A stretch of 64,000 nucleotides of DNA from Clostridiales bacterium (GTDB lineage Bacteria; Bacillota; Clostridia; Peptostreptococcales; Anaerovoracaceae), in assembly GCA_009911365.1 (NCBI GenBank), contig QXXF01000003.1, positions 248,001 to 312,000 on the forward strand, read 5' to 3'. The position numbers and the translations under genes were made by a program. Positions 17,448-26,695 of this stretch are shown here, piece by piece; within the stretch, counting starts at the first letter, position 1, and each line of letters opens with the position of its first letter. Below the pieces are notes generated by a model. The model had not been told where the DNA came from and searched no databases. It was given only the letters and a program-made list of their open reading frames with translations.

Positions 17448-19178
17448 ATGGCCAGAGTCATCAGCATCGGGCGACAGGATTTTGAAAAGCTGCGCGAAAG
17501 AAACAACTTTTACGTGGACAAGACCCATTTCATCAAGGAGTGGTGGGAAGCGGACGACGAAGTGACGCTCATCGCCCGGCCAAGGCGGTTCGGGAAGACA
17601 TTGAACATGAGCATGATGGAAAAATTTTTTTCCACGGATTATGCGGGAAGAAGCGATCTGTTTGAAGGACTTTCCATTTGGAAAGATGAGAAATATCGGC
17701 AGCTGCAGGGGACCTACCCGGTGATTTTTCTCAGCTTCGCAGGTGTGAAAGCTGGGAATCATAAGAATGCACGGAGGGAAATATGCGAAATCATTGCCGA
17801 CCAATACGCAAAGCGGGAATTCTTATTGGAAGGAGACCTTTTGGCTCAGCAAGAAAAAGAATCGTTCCGCAGAAAGACCATTGACATGGATGACGTGGAT
17901 GCGTCATTGGCCTTGCGCCAGCTGGCGGATTATTTGTCTCGTTATCATGAAAAGAAAGTGATCATCTTGCTGGACGAATACGACACCCCTATGCAGGAAG
18001 CTTACGTGGGCGGCTATTGGGACGACATGGCGGCCTTCATCAGGGGGGTGTTCAATTACACGTTCAAGACCAATCCCTATTTGGAACGGGCCATCATGAC
18101 GGGCATCACCAGGGTCAGCAGGGAGTCCATTTTTTCCGACCTGAACAATTTGAAAGTGGTGACCACCACATCCAAGAAATATGCGGACTGCTTCGGCTTC
18201 ACAGAAGAAGAAGTCTTCGCCGCCCTGGACGAGCAGGGCCTGTCCGACAAGAAAGAAGAAGTAAAAGCTTGGTATGATGGCTTCACCTTCGGGGACAAGA
18301 CCGACATTTACAATCCTTGGTCTATTATCAACTGTTTGGACGCTAGAGAAGTGGGTGCCTACTGGGCCAATTCCAGTTCCAACGGATTGGCGGGCAAATT
18401 GATCCGAGAGGGAAGCGAGGAAATCAAGCGGGATTTCGAAACGCTGCTTGGCGGGGGAACCATCGTGACCGACATTGACGAACAGATCGTGTACGGCGAA
18501 TTGGATGGAAGCGAAACGGCGATTTGGAGCCTGCTTTTGGCCAGCGGCTATTTGAAGGTGGAGCGAAAAACGATTCCTCTGGAAGAGGAAGACGGTTTGG
18601 GAAGGCCGGAGTACGAGCTGGCACTGACCAACAGGGAAGTCAGGCGCATGTTTTACTCCATGGTGCGGGATTGGTTCCAAAGGGACCGCCGAAACTACAA
18701 CCGGTTCATCAAAGCCTTGCTTTCCGGTGATTTGGAAGCCATGAACGAGTACATGAACAACGTGGCGCTGTCCACATTCAGCTATTTCGACACGGGAAAA
18801 GAGCTTTCCCGATCGGAGCCGGAACGCTTTTACCACGGCTTCGTTTTGGGCCTGATGGTGGAGCTTACCGGCAGATACGCCTTGACTTCCAACCGTGAAA
18901 GCGGGTTCGGCAGGTATGACGTGACGCTGGAACCGCTTAATCGAGAGGACGATGCGATGATTCTGGAATTCAAGGTTTTCCAGCCTAGGCGTGAAAAGAG
19001 CCTGGAAGAAACCGCCCAGGCGGCCTTAGCGCAGATCGATGAAAAACAATACGCCGCCGCCTTACAGGCCAAGGGCGTGGCTGCGGAGCGAATACAAAAA
19101 TACGGGTTCGCCTTTGAAGGAAAGAACGTGTTGATTATGGAAGGCAAGAAAGAGGGCGGCTGTCCGGAAAACGCATAA
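17448..19178 (+). CDS. AAA-ATPase-like protein with C-terminal PD-(D/E)XK nuclease domain (DUF1703 type), copy 2
   Basis: 576 residues, paralogue of 893-2605. P-loop RPRRFGKT at the same position, Walker [12 protein letters not shown], nuclease core GRYDVTLEP with ILEFKVF, and the same KYGFAFEGK ending. Most of the protein is nearly identical to copy 1, but residues about 101-175 are unrelated by eye, and a short insertion (PLEEEDGL) appears near residue 380. The pattern of conserved flanks and a divergent segment suggests recombination or selection for different specificity. It is a single-gene unit ending before a convergent terminator. All key residues are present, so it is presumed active. 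Confidence 0.85.
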   Translation: MARVISIGRQDFEKLRERNNFYVDKTHFIKEWWEADDEVTLIARPRRFGKTLNMSMMEKFFSTDYAGRSDLFEGLSIWKDEKYRQLQGTYPVIFLSFAGVKAGNHKNARREICEIIADQYAKREFLLEGDLLAQQEKESFRRKTIDMDDVDASLALRQLADYLSRYHEKKVIILLDEYDTPMQEAYVGGYWDDMAAFIRGVFNYTFKTNPYLERAIMTGITRVSRESIFSDLNNLKVVTTTSKKYADCFGFTEEEVFAALDEQGLSDKKEEVKAWYDGFTFGDKTDIYNPWSIINCLDAREVGAYWANSSSNGLAGKLIREGSEEIKRDFETLLGGGTIVTDIDEQIVYGELDGSETAIWSLLLASGYLKVERKTIPLEEEDGLGRPEYELALTNREVRRMFYSMVRDWFQRDRRNYNRFIKALLSGDLEAMNEYMNNVALSTFSYFDTGKELSRSEPERFYHGFVLGLMVELTGRYALTSNRESGFGRYDVTLEPLNREDDAMILEFKVFQPRREKSLEETAQAALAQIDEKQYAAALQAKGVAAERIQKYGFAFEGKNVLIMEGKKEGGCPENA

Positions 19179-19324
19179 AAAGTTTTGGCTCATCTTTATT
19201 TCACACAAACTGATCATGCCTCACAAAAATTCCACATTACATCAATTGGAGCCAATGCGTTCAATGAAAATCAAAAAATAAGAATCTCTACTTGAGTGAC
19301 GCACAAAGATAGGCTGCAAAATCT

Positions 19325-19363
19325 AAAGACCTCCTATAGGAAAGAAGGCTATAGGAGGTCTTT
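19325..19363. terminator. Bidirectional terminator between convergent genes
   Basis: Perfect 14-base arms AAAGACCTCCTATA and TATAGGAGGTCTTT with an 11-base loop, A-rich and T-rich flanks on both sides. It serves copy 2 of the ATPase/nuclease and the ABC permease gene. Confidence 0.85.
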
Positions 19364-19391
19364 GTCTTAGGGTAAAAATGATTCGTATTTT

Positions 19392-21899
19392 CTACATCTC
19401 ATTCCCCCGCAGCAATTCAATGATCGTTTCCCTTTTCGATTTTGAAAAAACCAACAAGGATGTCACTACGCAAATTGTGGTAATCACGATGAATATAAAC
19501 ATAGTTTTCGTGATCGGAAAAGCAAATGGAATTCTATATAGATTAAAGTTTGTGAATACCAGATAGCTTGCTGGCAAACCAATGATCAGTGAAATGACGA
19601 TGGACAAACCCGCGTACCCCAAACTCTCAAGCACGATCATTTTTTTAATCTGTTTTCTTGTCATACCAACGCTTTCTAAAACAGCGAATTCTTTAGAACG
19701 ATTTTGCATGCTTTCCGACATCATGTTCAGATAGTTTGAAATCGCAAGCAGCATGATGATGATTCCCAGACTGCCGCCTAAAACAGTAATTTGGTTTTCG
19801 GAATTTTTCATTTCTGAATAACTGTCTAATTTTGACTCTGTGGAAATGAGTTGATTGCTCTCCACAAGCTTTTTGATTGACGTTTCCACGCTTTTGGAAA
19901 AAGGTTCGTCATAATCAATTTTGATCATTTCGATCAAAGGCTGCCCCATGAGTTTATCGAAAAAATCATCGCTCACAATCAAATCAGGCGTATAGCCAGC
20001 AGCGTAGTAGGCTGGATAAGCGTCCACGATCGCCCCTGCTTCAATGATTTCCTTTTTCTCCGGATTCAGGGCGGTTGGAATTGAAAATTTCACTTTTTTT
20101 CCTGGAATGCCATGATCGCCTTGTGTGAACTTTTTAGAAACAAAAGCAATGTCTCCGTTTTTGAATTTCTCCTGATCAAGGGGATTTTCCAAAGTATGAT
20201 TGATTCTTTCAAATTCCAACTCATCGATCCCGACGATTCTGCAAGTAAAAAGATAGTGGTTCGGCTGTTTTTTATATGACCGCATGTCTTTTTCATAGTT
20301 GCCCGGAGAATATCGGGAAGCATATAATTCTTTATAATATTCTCCATAGACGTTTTCCTGATATGGCACAAAGGCTGCCGCTGATTTTAAAACCCGCACG
20401 TCTTTCACGCCATCCATGGATTTTATTTGTTTGATTAAATCCCCAGTGATAACCTGCTTTTCCTCATCATCAGAAAGCAGCGTTTGATTTAAAAGTCTTA
20501 AATCATAATCATAAGAATGATTTAAAATGTTTTTTGCGTTATTCGTCTCAATCACAACATTGATAATCAGAAAGAGCGATACCGCCAAACTCAACGAGCA
20601 CATGACAATGGCAAATTGTTTCTTGTCTCGAAACAGATTCGTTTTTACCATAGAGCGAATATCTCCGCCAGTTCTTTTTTTGGTTTTCACTTTTGCAGGC
20701 GATGCCCCTGTGTATTTCATTGCTTCGATAGGAGAACAATTCATCGCTATTTTTGCCGGTTTCTGGCTGCTGATCATGGTTGTTGTAAAGGAAAAAACAG
20801 CAGCGATCACAAACACCCATAGAGAGATGGTTCCCACCTCGCTTGCCGAGATCGTTGGATTTAGGGCATGTAACAATTGAGGAATGACGATTTTTCCCAC
20901 AAGGGCTGAACAGGCCAAGCCCAAGGGGGTTCCTACACCTGCGTTCCACAGCATTTGCTGATAGATCATCTTTCTGATTTGAACAGATGTGGTGCCAATT
21001 GTTTTAAGCTGTCCAAAATACCGGATATCTCGATTTACAGAAATGTATAAAGTGTTGTAAATGAACAAATATCCACTCATAAAAACCAGGACTAATAACA
21101 CTGCCAATCCAATCATGGTTTTAATGAAATTAGAAATGGTGTCATAATCCCCTTTGATAATTTGATTTCCAGATATTCCAATTTGATTTTGCGTTTCTAT
21201 AATATCATTTTCAGAATATAGAGGATTGTTCAAGGAGATCTTTAATGACCCTTGGGTTAAATCAGTCTGCAGCACGCCTGTTGATTGATAAAACTTTTCA
21301 GAAACATAGCCCTTGTCCACACCTGTGTAATCCAGAAACCAGCCGCTTAAAACAAAAGTTTTCGTAATATCTTTATTCTCGCTGTTTTCCGCTAAAGTTT
21401 GGTATACCAAAGGTAATTCCATACCTACTTTCGGATTTTGAATGCCCATAGAACGTAAGGCGCTGTGAGAGAGCATGATTTCATTTTTTTTATTTGGATA
21501 CTTTCCTTTATAATGATCCAATGCTGGAATCGTCTGTTTTTCCCAGCAGGTATCATCTAACCAAAATAATCGCACCTTGTCTAATTCCTGGTCTTGATAT
21601 TTTGACACGACTGCGCATTTCACGCAAAGTCCTGCGTATTTTACCTTGTCCATTTTGCGCATGACAGATACTTGATCATCCCTTGGTTCTGTCAATTCAA
21701 TATCATAATCCATTCCCTGCATTCTCTCTTGCCTCAAGGAAATGGTGTCCCAATAGCTTAATCCAACAGATATTACGGTGCAGAGTAAAAATGTCGTCAA
21801 AAAAATTGCCACAATGGTTAATAGATTTCTTTTTTGATTGGCCTGATACGTTGTTTTTGCCAGGTCCTTGATTACTTTTTTGTTATGGACTTTCAGCAT
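19392..21899 (-). CDS. FtsX-type ABC transporter permease, 835 residues
   Basis: Two FtsX-like halves: a first membrane helix at about 20-45, a large extracytoplasmic domain to about 255, three helices around 265-370, a second single helix near 430-450, another extracytoplasmic domain and three final helices (about 700-830). This layout matches exporters and detoxification transporters for peptides rather than importers. It follows the ATPase gene by two bases on the minus strand and is part of a unit whose regulator is the adjacent two-component system. As in Bce-like modules, the permease may itself sense the drug and signal to the kinase; that is inference from gene order and from the kinase's lack of a sensor domain. 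Confidence 0.85.
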   Translation of the reverse strand: MLKVHNKKVIKDLAKTTYQANQKRNLLTIVAIFLTTFLLCTVISVGLSYWDTISLRQERMQGMDYDIELTEPRDDQVSVMRKMDKVKYAGLCVKCAVVSKYQDQELDKVRLFWLDDTCWEKQTIPALDHYKGKYPNKKNEIMLSHSALRSMGIQNPKVGMELPLVYQTLAENSENKDITKTFVLSGWFLDYTGVDKGYVSEKFYQSTGVLQTDLTQGSLKISLNNPLYSENDIIETQNQIGISGNQIIKGDYDTISNFIKTMIGLAVLLVLVFMSGYLFIYNTLYISVNRDIRYFGQLKTIGTTSVQIRKMIYQQMLWNAGVGTPLGLACSALVGKIVIPQLLHALNPTISASEVGTISLWVFVIAAVFSFTTTMISSQKPAKIAMNCSPIEAMKYTGASPAKVKTKKRTGGDIRSMVKTNLFRDKKQFAIVMCSLSLAVSLFLIINVVIETNNAKNILNHSYDYDLRLLNQTLLSDDEEKQVITGDLIKQIKSMDGVKDVRVLKSAAAFVPYQENVYGEYYKELYASRYSPGNYEKDMRSYKKQPNHYLFTCRIVGIDELEFERINHTLENPLDQEKFKNGDIAFVSKKFTQGDHGIPGKKVKFSIPTALNPEKKEIIEAGAIVDAYPAYYAAGYTPDLIVSDDFFDKLMGQPLIEMIKIDYDEPFSKSVETSIKKLVESNQLISTESKLDSYSEMKNSENQITVLGGSLGIIIMLLAISNYLNMMSESMQNRSKEFAVLESVGMTRKQIKKMIVLESLGYAGLSIVISLIIGLPASYLVFTNFNLYRIPFAFPITKTMFIFIVITTICVVTSLLVFSKSKRETIIELLRGNEM

Positions 21900-21901
21900 T
21901 T

Positions 21902-22576
21902 TTACTCACCGCCTTTCACGATTTTCCCGTCTTCTATGCGGATGATCCGATCCGCCATTTGTGCGATTTCTTCATTGTGGGTGATCATGACAATGGTTTG
22001 GGCCAGATGCTGACTGGAAACTTTTATCAGTCCTAAAACATCTTGGCTTGTTCGGCTATCCAGATTTCCCGTCGGTTCATCGGCGAGAATCATGGCTGGT
22101 TTTATGGCCAAAGCTCTTGCTAACGCCACTCGCTGCTGCTGTCCGCCGGATAATTGATTGGGCATGAAATATTTTTTGTCTTCCAGGCTTAACAGCTTGA
22201 GGATTGCCTCGATGTAGCCATGATCTGGTTTGATGCCGTCCAATTTAATGGGCAGCACAATATTTTCATATACGTTCATCAGCGGCAAAAGATTATAGTT
22301 TTGAAACACGAATCCTATTTTTCTTCTTCGATAAACGGTCAGTTCATCGCGCGATAGTCCCGAAATATCTCTGCCGTCAATGATAACTTCTCCCGAAGTC
22401 GGGTTGTCCAATCCACCGAGCATGTGCAGCAAAGTGGACTTTCCACTTCCAGAAGTGCCGACAATGGCTAAAAATTCTCCTTTGCGAATGTCTAAATCCA
22501 CGCCGTCCAATGCTTTTACTGTGTTCTCTCCCGCATGGTAATGCTTTTTTAGATGTTTAACTGATAAAATATTCAT
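21902..22576 (-). CDS. ABC transporter ATPase (MacB/LolD/BceA-like)
   Basis: 224 residues. Walker [10 protein letters not shown] (40-48), signature LSGGQQQRV, Walker [13 protein letters not shown] and the switch His in MITHNEE. The GNLD ending of Walker B is typical of the LolD/MacB/Bce group that drives FtsX-type permeases. The start at 22576 follows AAAGGGG; an in-frame ATG 33 bases upstream lies in the promoter region. It pairs with the permease encoded immediately after it. Confidence 0.92.
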   Translation of the reverse strand: MNILSVKHLKKHYHAGENTVKALDGVDLDIRKGEFLAIVGTSGSGKSTLLHMLGGLDNPTSGEVIIDGRDISGLSRDELTVYRRRKIGFVFQNYNLLPLMNVYENIVLPIKLDGIKPDHGYIEAILKLLSLEDKKYFMPNQLSGGQQQRVALARALAIKPAMILADEPTGNLDSRTSQDVLGLIKVSSQHLAQTIVMITHNEEIAQMADRIIRIEDGKIVKGGE

Positions 22577-22604
22577 TCTTCGTTCCCCTTTCTTTGTTTG
22601 CCTC

Positions 22605-22641
22605 ATCATAACAAAGACTTCTTTCTCAAATCTTTCTCAAA
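22605..22641 (-). promoter_or_regulatory. Response-regulator site and promoter of the ABC operon
   Basis: A perfect 11-base tandem direct repeat, TTTGAGAAAGA twice on the minus strand (22620-22641), sits where a -35 box would be, nine bases before a TATGAT -10 box (22605-22610). Two head-to-tail 11-base units are the usual target of OmpR-family dimers, so the regulator encoded at 23640 probably activates here. Confidence 0.75.
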
Positions 22642-22718
22642 GGTGACAATTTTGACACAATGGAAAATAGGAAGCTCGGGAAAATGTCCGCACCCCCTGA
22701 TTGAGAAAAAAGTCCTGA

Positions 22719-23639
22719 TTAAAAGGCTCTGCGGGATAAGAACACTTCCACAGTGGTTCCTTTCTTTAATTGGGATTTTATTTTGATATATCCTTGCTGT
22801 TTTCTCAACACTTCTCTGGCTAAATATAGGCCGATGCCAAAGCCTTGCTGATGGATGACATTGGTTCCCCGATAAAACCTTTGAAATACTTTTCCCTGCT
22901 CTTGCTCAGGGATACCCATGCCATGATCTGTAATTCGCACACATACAAATGACTCGTATAAAATAGGCGTAATCGTTACTTCTGTGCCCTTTGGCGAATA
23001 TTTTACCGCGTTTTCAAGAATGTTCGCAAAAACTTCTTCTGTCCATTTGGGGTCGGCAAAAGCTTGATATTCGCTGCGTTCTAAACGAATATGGATATTT
23101 TTCTTCATTGCGTCCAATTCCACCAATTGACAGCTTTTTTTCATGGTCTTGTCCAGCTCGATGATCTTGGGATTGACAGAAATGATTTCCTGCTCCGCAT
23201 ACGAAGATTTCAGCAGTTCTTTCATAAAAAACTCTAATTTTTCTGCGTTTTTTTCGACTTTATCTGCCAATCGAACGGAGGAGGATTCTTTCAGTTCGTC
23301 TTTCAATAAACCAGCGTATAAAGTAATGTTGGCGAGAGGAGTTCGTATTTGATGACTCATATTAGATAGCAAGGACTTGATGGTGTCCCGTTCTTGCTCC
23401 GCGGATTCTTTTTGCGTGCGGGAAATGTCAACAATGCGGGTTAACCTTTCAGAAATAGCGGAATCCAGGGATTCATCATACATAAGATCGATCTGCTTTC
23501 CACTGAGGATTTCATCGGTCTTGTTCAAAAATCTATGATATTGAGATGATAACTTATTTTTATACCAACGAATCACTAGGCCTGAAATCATCATGCTTAA
23601 GATGATGACGCTGATCATTCCCATCATGTAAATACGCAT
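22719..23639 (-). CDS. Sensor histidine kinase with a single membrane helix
   Basis: 306 residues. One hydrophobic segment (about 6-26) and no extracytoplasmic domain, then a short linker, the H box SHQIRTP with H96, N box NILENAVKY and G boxes DHGMGIP and GFGIGLYLA. The lack of a ligand-binding domain suggests that it senses within the membrane or through the neighbouring FtsX permease. It starts directly after the response regulator stop, so the two are translated as a pair; the ABC genes follow under their own promoter. Confidence 0.92.
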   Translation of the reverse strand: MRIYMMGMISVIILSMMISGLVIRWYKNKLSSQYHRFLNKTDEILSGKQIDLMYDESLDSAISERLTRIVDISRTQKESAEQERDTIKSLLSNMSHQIRTPLANITLYAGLLKDELKESSSVRLADKVEKNAEKLEFFMKELLKSSYAEQEIISVNPKIIELDKTMKKSCQLVELDAMKKNIHIRLERSEYQAFADPKWTEEVFANILENAVKYSPKGTEVTITPILYESFVCVRITDHGMGIPEQEQGKVFQRFYRGTNVIHQQGFGIGLYLAREVLRKQQGYIKIKSQLKKGTTVEVFLSRRAF

Positions 23640-24332
23640 TTATACACGCTCCCAAACATAGCCTTTTCCGTAAACGGTTTTGATATAAGACGGATGAGAG
23701 GAATCATCCTCCAATTTTTCTCTTAAACGCCTGATTCCAACGGACAGAGCGTTATCCTCCACATATTCCGTGCCTTCCGGCCATACCCATTCGAGCAATC
23801 GCTCCCGGGTTAAGATTCTATTTGGATTTGAAACAAGCAGGTACAAAATCCGCTGCTCGGTTTTACTGAATTCAATGGGCGTTCCATTTTTATAAAATTC
23901 CATTGTTTCAAAATGAAAGGAAAAAACAGAATTTCTATATTCCTGCTGGTTTGCCGCTGTGTTTCGCCGCAGTAAAGCTCTGATTCTGGCACGGAGAACC
24001 ATCAGACTAAAGGGCTTGGTGATATAATCATCAGCGCCGCTTTCTAAGCCTTTAACGATATCCATTTCCATGCCCTTTGCCGTTAATAAAGCGATGGGAA
24101 TTTTTATGTTTTGTTTTAATTCCCGACAAAATTCCAGACCGCTTCCGTCTGGAAGATTGATGTCAAAGATCAGTAAGTCGAAGTGGTCAAGTTCCAGTGC
24201 CTTTCTTGCTTCGGCAATAGTTTTGCATATGATGAAATTTAATTCTTCGCTTTGTAAAGATAATTCAATTCCCTCTGCCAAGTCCGTGTCGTCTTCTAAA
24301 ATCATGACTAATTTGTTGTTTTTCGCGAGCAT
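23640..24332 (-). CDS. OmpR-family response regulator
   Basis: 230 residues. Receiver domain with acidic pair D14/D15, phospho-acceptor D57 in LIFDINLPDG and Lys in ITKPFS near 107; then a winged-helix DNA-binding domain ending in TVYGKGYVWE. Ribosome site AAGGAGATG. It is expressed from a strong minus-strand promoter with the kinase and is the likely binder of the 11-base direct repeats before the ABC operon. Confidence 0.93.
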   Translation of the reverse strand: MLAKNNKLVMILEDDTDLAEGIELSLQSEELNFIICKTIAEARKALELDHFDLLIFDINLPDGSGLEFCRELKQNIKIPIALLTAKGMEMDIVKGLESGADDYITKPFSLMVLRARIRALLRRNTAANQQEYRNSVFSFHFETMEFYKNGTPIEFSKTEQRILYLLVSNPNRILTRERLLEWVWPEGTEYVEDNALSVGIRRLREKLEDDSSHPSYIKTVYGKGYVWERV

Positions 24333-24393
24333 GTGTCACATCTCCTTAAATCCCGATTCATTTTTTCGGTTACATGTAAATCTCTTGATTTTT

Positions 24394-24422
24394 ATCATAT
24401 CTCTGCTGAAAAAGAGTGTCAA
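24394..24422 (-). promoter_or_regulatory. Sigma-70 promoter of the two-component system
   Basis: TTGACA, 17 bases, TATGAT on the minus strand, about 60 bases before the response regulator start. Confidence 0.75.
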
Positions 24423-24628
24423 TAAGGATTCTCTTTTTGTTGAGGGGAAATTGCTGTTACTTTCCCTCGGCAATCATCAGAACTCGAAAAAAGATAGTAA
24501 TTTCCAGCCGCTTGCTTTATAATAAAAACAGATCATTTGAATGACAATGGCAGATACGGCGGTTTCCAGGCCTTTGCGATGACCATCTGGAAGCGTGCGG
24601 ATGCCATGATGTGATAGGAGAACAGCAT

Positions 24629-25162
24629 ATGACAAAACTGGAAACAGAGCGACTGATCTTGACTCCTTGGAAACGAAAGGACGCGGCAGATCTTTACGAC
24701 TATGCCAAAAATCCCAATGTGGGCCCTCATGCGGGGTGGAAGCCCCACGCTGATATCAAGGAATCCCGACGGATCATCAAGACCATCTTCAAACCCAACC
24801 AGGTGTGGGCCATCAGGGACAAGGAAACGGGAAAAGCCATTGGCAGCATTGGCTTTGAAGAGGATAAATACAGGCCCAGGATCAAAAGCCGAGAGATGGG
24901 CTATTCCATGGACGAGGCGTATTGGGGAAAGGGCCTGATGACAGAAGCGGCCAAAGAAGTGATTCGCTATGGCTTTGACGTGATGAAGCTGGATATCATT
25001 TGTATTTGCACAGGACCGGAAAACAAGCGCTCCCAGAGCGTGATCCGCAAGTGCGGCTTCACCTATGAAGGGACTTTGCGGTACGCCTACAAAATTTATG
25101 ACGGGACAGTACGGGACGTGCTGTGTCACTCGCTGAAAAGAGAGGAATATTATGGAGATTAA
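24629..25162 (+). CDS. GNAT acetyltransferase, RimJ/RimL-like
   Basis: 177 residues. N-terminus TKLETERLILTPW is the hallmark of the RimJ/RimL branch, followed by a GYSMDEAYWGKGLMTEA acetyl-CoA loop and NKRSQSVIRKCGF. The start at 24629 follows TAGGAG. It probably acetylates a protein N-terminus or a small amine. The stop overlaps the next gene's start, and two further genes follow with overlaps, forming a small operon of translation and modification functions. Confidence 0.88.
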   Translation: MTKLETERLILTPWKRKDAADLYDYAKNPNVGPHAGWKPHADIKESRRIIKTIFKPNQVWAIRDKETGKAIGSIGFEEDKYRPRIKSREMGYSMDEAYWGKGLMTEAAKEVIRYGFDVMKLDIICICTGPENKRSQSVIRKCGFTYEGTLRYAYKIYDGTVRDVLCHSLKREEYYGD

Positions 25163-25796
25163 AGGACTTTACAAGCTGACCAGGGCAGACGAGGAAAAAC
25201 TGATCCAGACGTTTATGGACGCTTTTCAAAATTACCCCAAGCTCATGGCGGCGTTTCCCGATCAGGAGACGAGGCTGGCGGCGGTGGAAGCCACGCTCCG
25301 CTATTATACGGCTTATGACATGGAATATGGTGATGCTTTTTCTCTAGACCAGCAAATCAAAGATGGAGTCTGCGTTGTCCATTCGGACGAAATGCGTTAT
25401 ACCCCAGAGCGGCACGAAAAGGCGGGGAGCAATGGGCCAGCTTTTACTGCGGCCATGGCGCGGCTGACGGAGGAGGAGCAGCAGAAATGGAACCATGTGT
25501 TCGATGAGCTGGACGAATTGGAAAAGGAAATCGATCTGCCGGAACCTCATCTTTATGTGGATTTTTTGGGTGTCCAGGAAGCCTGCCAGCATCAAGGCCG
25601 AGGGCGAAAGCTGATGAAGGCTGTGTGCGAATACGCAGAAAGCCTGGGGCTGCCGCTGATGCTGTTTACCAATACAGAAGAAGACGTGGCTTTTTATAAA
25701 AGCTTGGGATTCCAAGTGGCAGGCATCGTCCGCTCCGAGAAATTCGGGTTTGTGAACACGTATTTAGTGAAGGAGGCGCAGGGACATGGCGCATAA
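25152..25796 (+). CDS. GNAT acetyltransferase
   Basis: 214 residues. The GNAT core lies in the second half: LYVDFLGVQEACQHQGRGRKLM is the beta4-alpha3 acetyl-CoA loop (QGRGRK), then TNTEEDVAFYKSLGF. The N-terminal half (IQTFMDAFQNYP) matches the uncharacterised family of larger GNATs. It overlaps the genes on both sides by about ten bases, so coupled translation is likely. Substrate unknown. Confidence 0.85.
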   Translation: MEIKGLYKLTRADEEKLIQTFMDAFQNYPKLMAAFPDQETRLAAVEATLRYYTAYDMEYGDAFSLDQQIKDGVCVVHSDEMRYTPERHEKAGSNGPAFTAAMARLTEEEQQKWNHVFDELDELEKEIDLPEPHLYVDFLGVQEACQHQGRGRKLMKAVCEYAESLGLPLMLFTNTEEDVAFYKSLGFQVAGIVRSEKFGFVNTYLVKEAQGHGA

Positions 25797-26271
25797 CAGC
25801 AAGCATAAAACCAATGCCATCCGCATCATGGGAGCGAAAAAGATTCCCTATCAGATTCACGAATACGACGCGCCTGACGGTTTTTTAGATGGTGTTTCCG
25901 TGGCAAAGGCCACTGGCATGGATATGGAAAAGGTTTTCAAAACTCTGGTACTGCAAGGTGCCAGCAGGGAGCATTATGTCTGCGTGATCCCGGTGGCAAA
26001 AGAGCTGAATTTGAAGAAAGCGGCGAAGCATTTTGGCGAGAAAAAGATGGAGATGATCCTGGCCAGAGACATCACGAAAGTCACCGGATACATTAAAGGC
26101 GGCTGCTCGCCCGTGGGCATGAAAAAGCTATTTAAAACAGCCATTGATGACAGTGCGGGGGCTTTGGAAACCATGGTGGTTAGCGCCGGAAAAGTGGGCC
26201 TGCAGATGGAAGTGCCGGTTAGCGGCCTTTTGGAAGCTATCGGAGCGGAGTTGGCTCAATTGACGGATTGA
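25786..26271 (+). CDS. ybaK: YbaK/EbsC-type Cys-tRNA(Pro) deacylase
   Basis: 161 residues, normal length. Conserved features are the N-terminal TNAIRIM and PYQIHEYD, KTLV, and the lysine-containing YIKGGCSPVGMKK loop used in deacylation. It removes cysteine wrongly charged onto tRNA-Pro. AAGGAGG before the ATG, which overlaps the preceding gene. Confidence 0.9.
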   Translation: MAHNSKHKTNAIRIMGAKKIPYQIHEYDAPDGFLDGVSVAKATGMDMEKVFKTLVLQGASREHYVCVIPVAKELNLKKAAKHFGEKKMEMILARDITKVTGYIKGGCSPVGMKKLFKTAIDDSAGALETMVVSAGKVGLQMEVPVSGLLEAIGAELAQLTD

Positions 26272-26401
26272 TAGGCGGATAAAATGTAAAAAACATGAAG
26301 CGTTTACATAAATATCCTAAAAGCAACACGGAAATAAAATAAGCTAACATTGAGTCAAGTCATTGGCTCAATTTCCGGGCAAGAGGGGAAAGGAGATTAG
26401 A

Positions 26402-26554
26402 ATGGAGGATATGGCAGTATTTAAAGGGTATTTGAGAGGCCTTATGCGACAACTGAAATTGTTGAAAAAGGCTATTTCTGAAAAGGATTTAGAGCAGGCC
26501 GAAAGGCTGGTTGACGAGTTGATTGAAGACACGCAAAACAATATTGAAGACTAG
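26402..26554 (+). CDS. Small helical protein, 50 residues
   Basis: Start after AAAGGAG with good spacing. The protein is charged, with a basic first helix (YLRGLMRQLKLLKKAISEKD) and an acidic second helix, suggesting a helical hairpin. No family recognised. It stands alone between YbaK and a terminator, which with the ribosome site supports it as a real gene. Confidence 0.6.
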   Translation: MEDMAVFKGYLRGLMRQLKLLKKAISEKDLEQAERLVDELIEDTQNNIED

Positions 26555-26570
26555 AACCACCCAAACAAAT

Positions 26571-26620
26571 TGGCTCCAGGATCAAAGAGCGGACTTGCCG
26601 CCGCTTTTTTGATGGAGCCA
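26571..26620 (+). terminator. Nested terminator after the small protein gene
   Basis: Outer perfect arms TGGCTCCA and TGGAGCCA; inner stem AGCGG/CCGCT followed by six T at 26605-26610. Confidence 0.7.
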
Positions 26621-26695
26621 GGGGGGAAATATTTTTTGATGTGCCTAAGGAATTTCATAGCAAGAAGATTCATGAATAGAAAAGAGGTAGAACCA

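Noticed and set aside
17904-18836. 310-residue frame opposite ATPase/nuclease copy 2
   Set aside because: Antisense shadow of a conserved coding region; no start signal.
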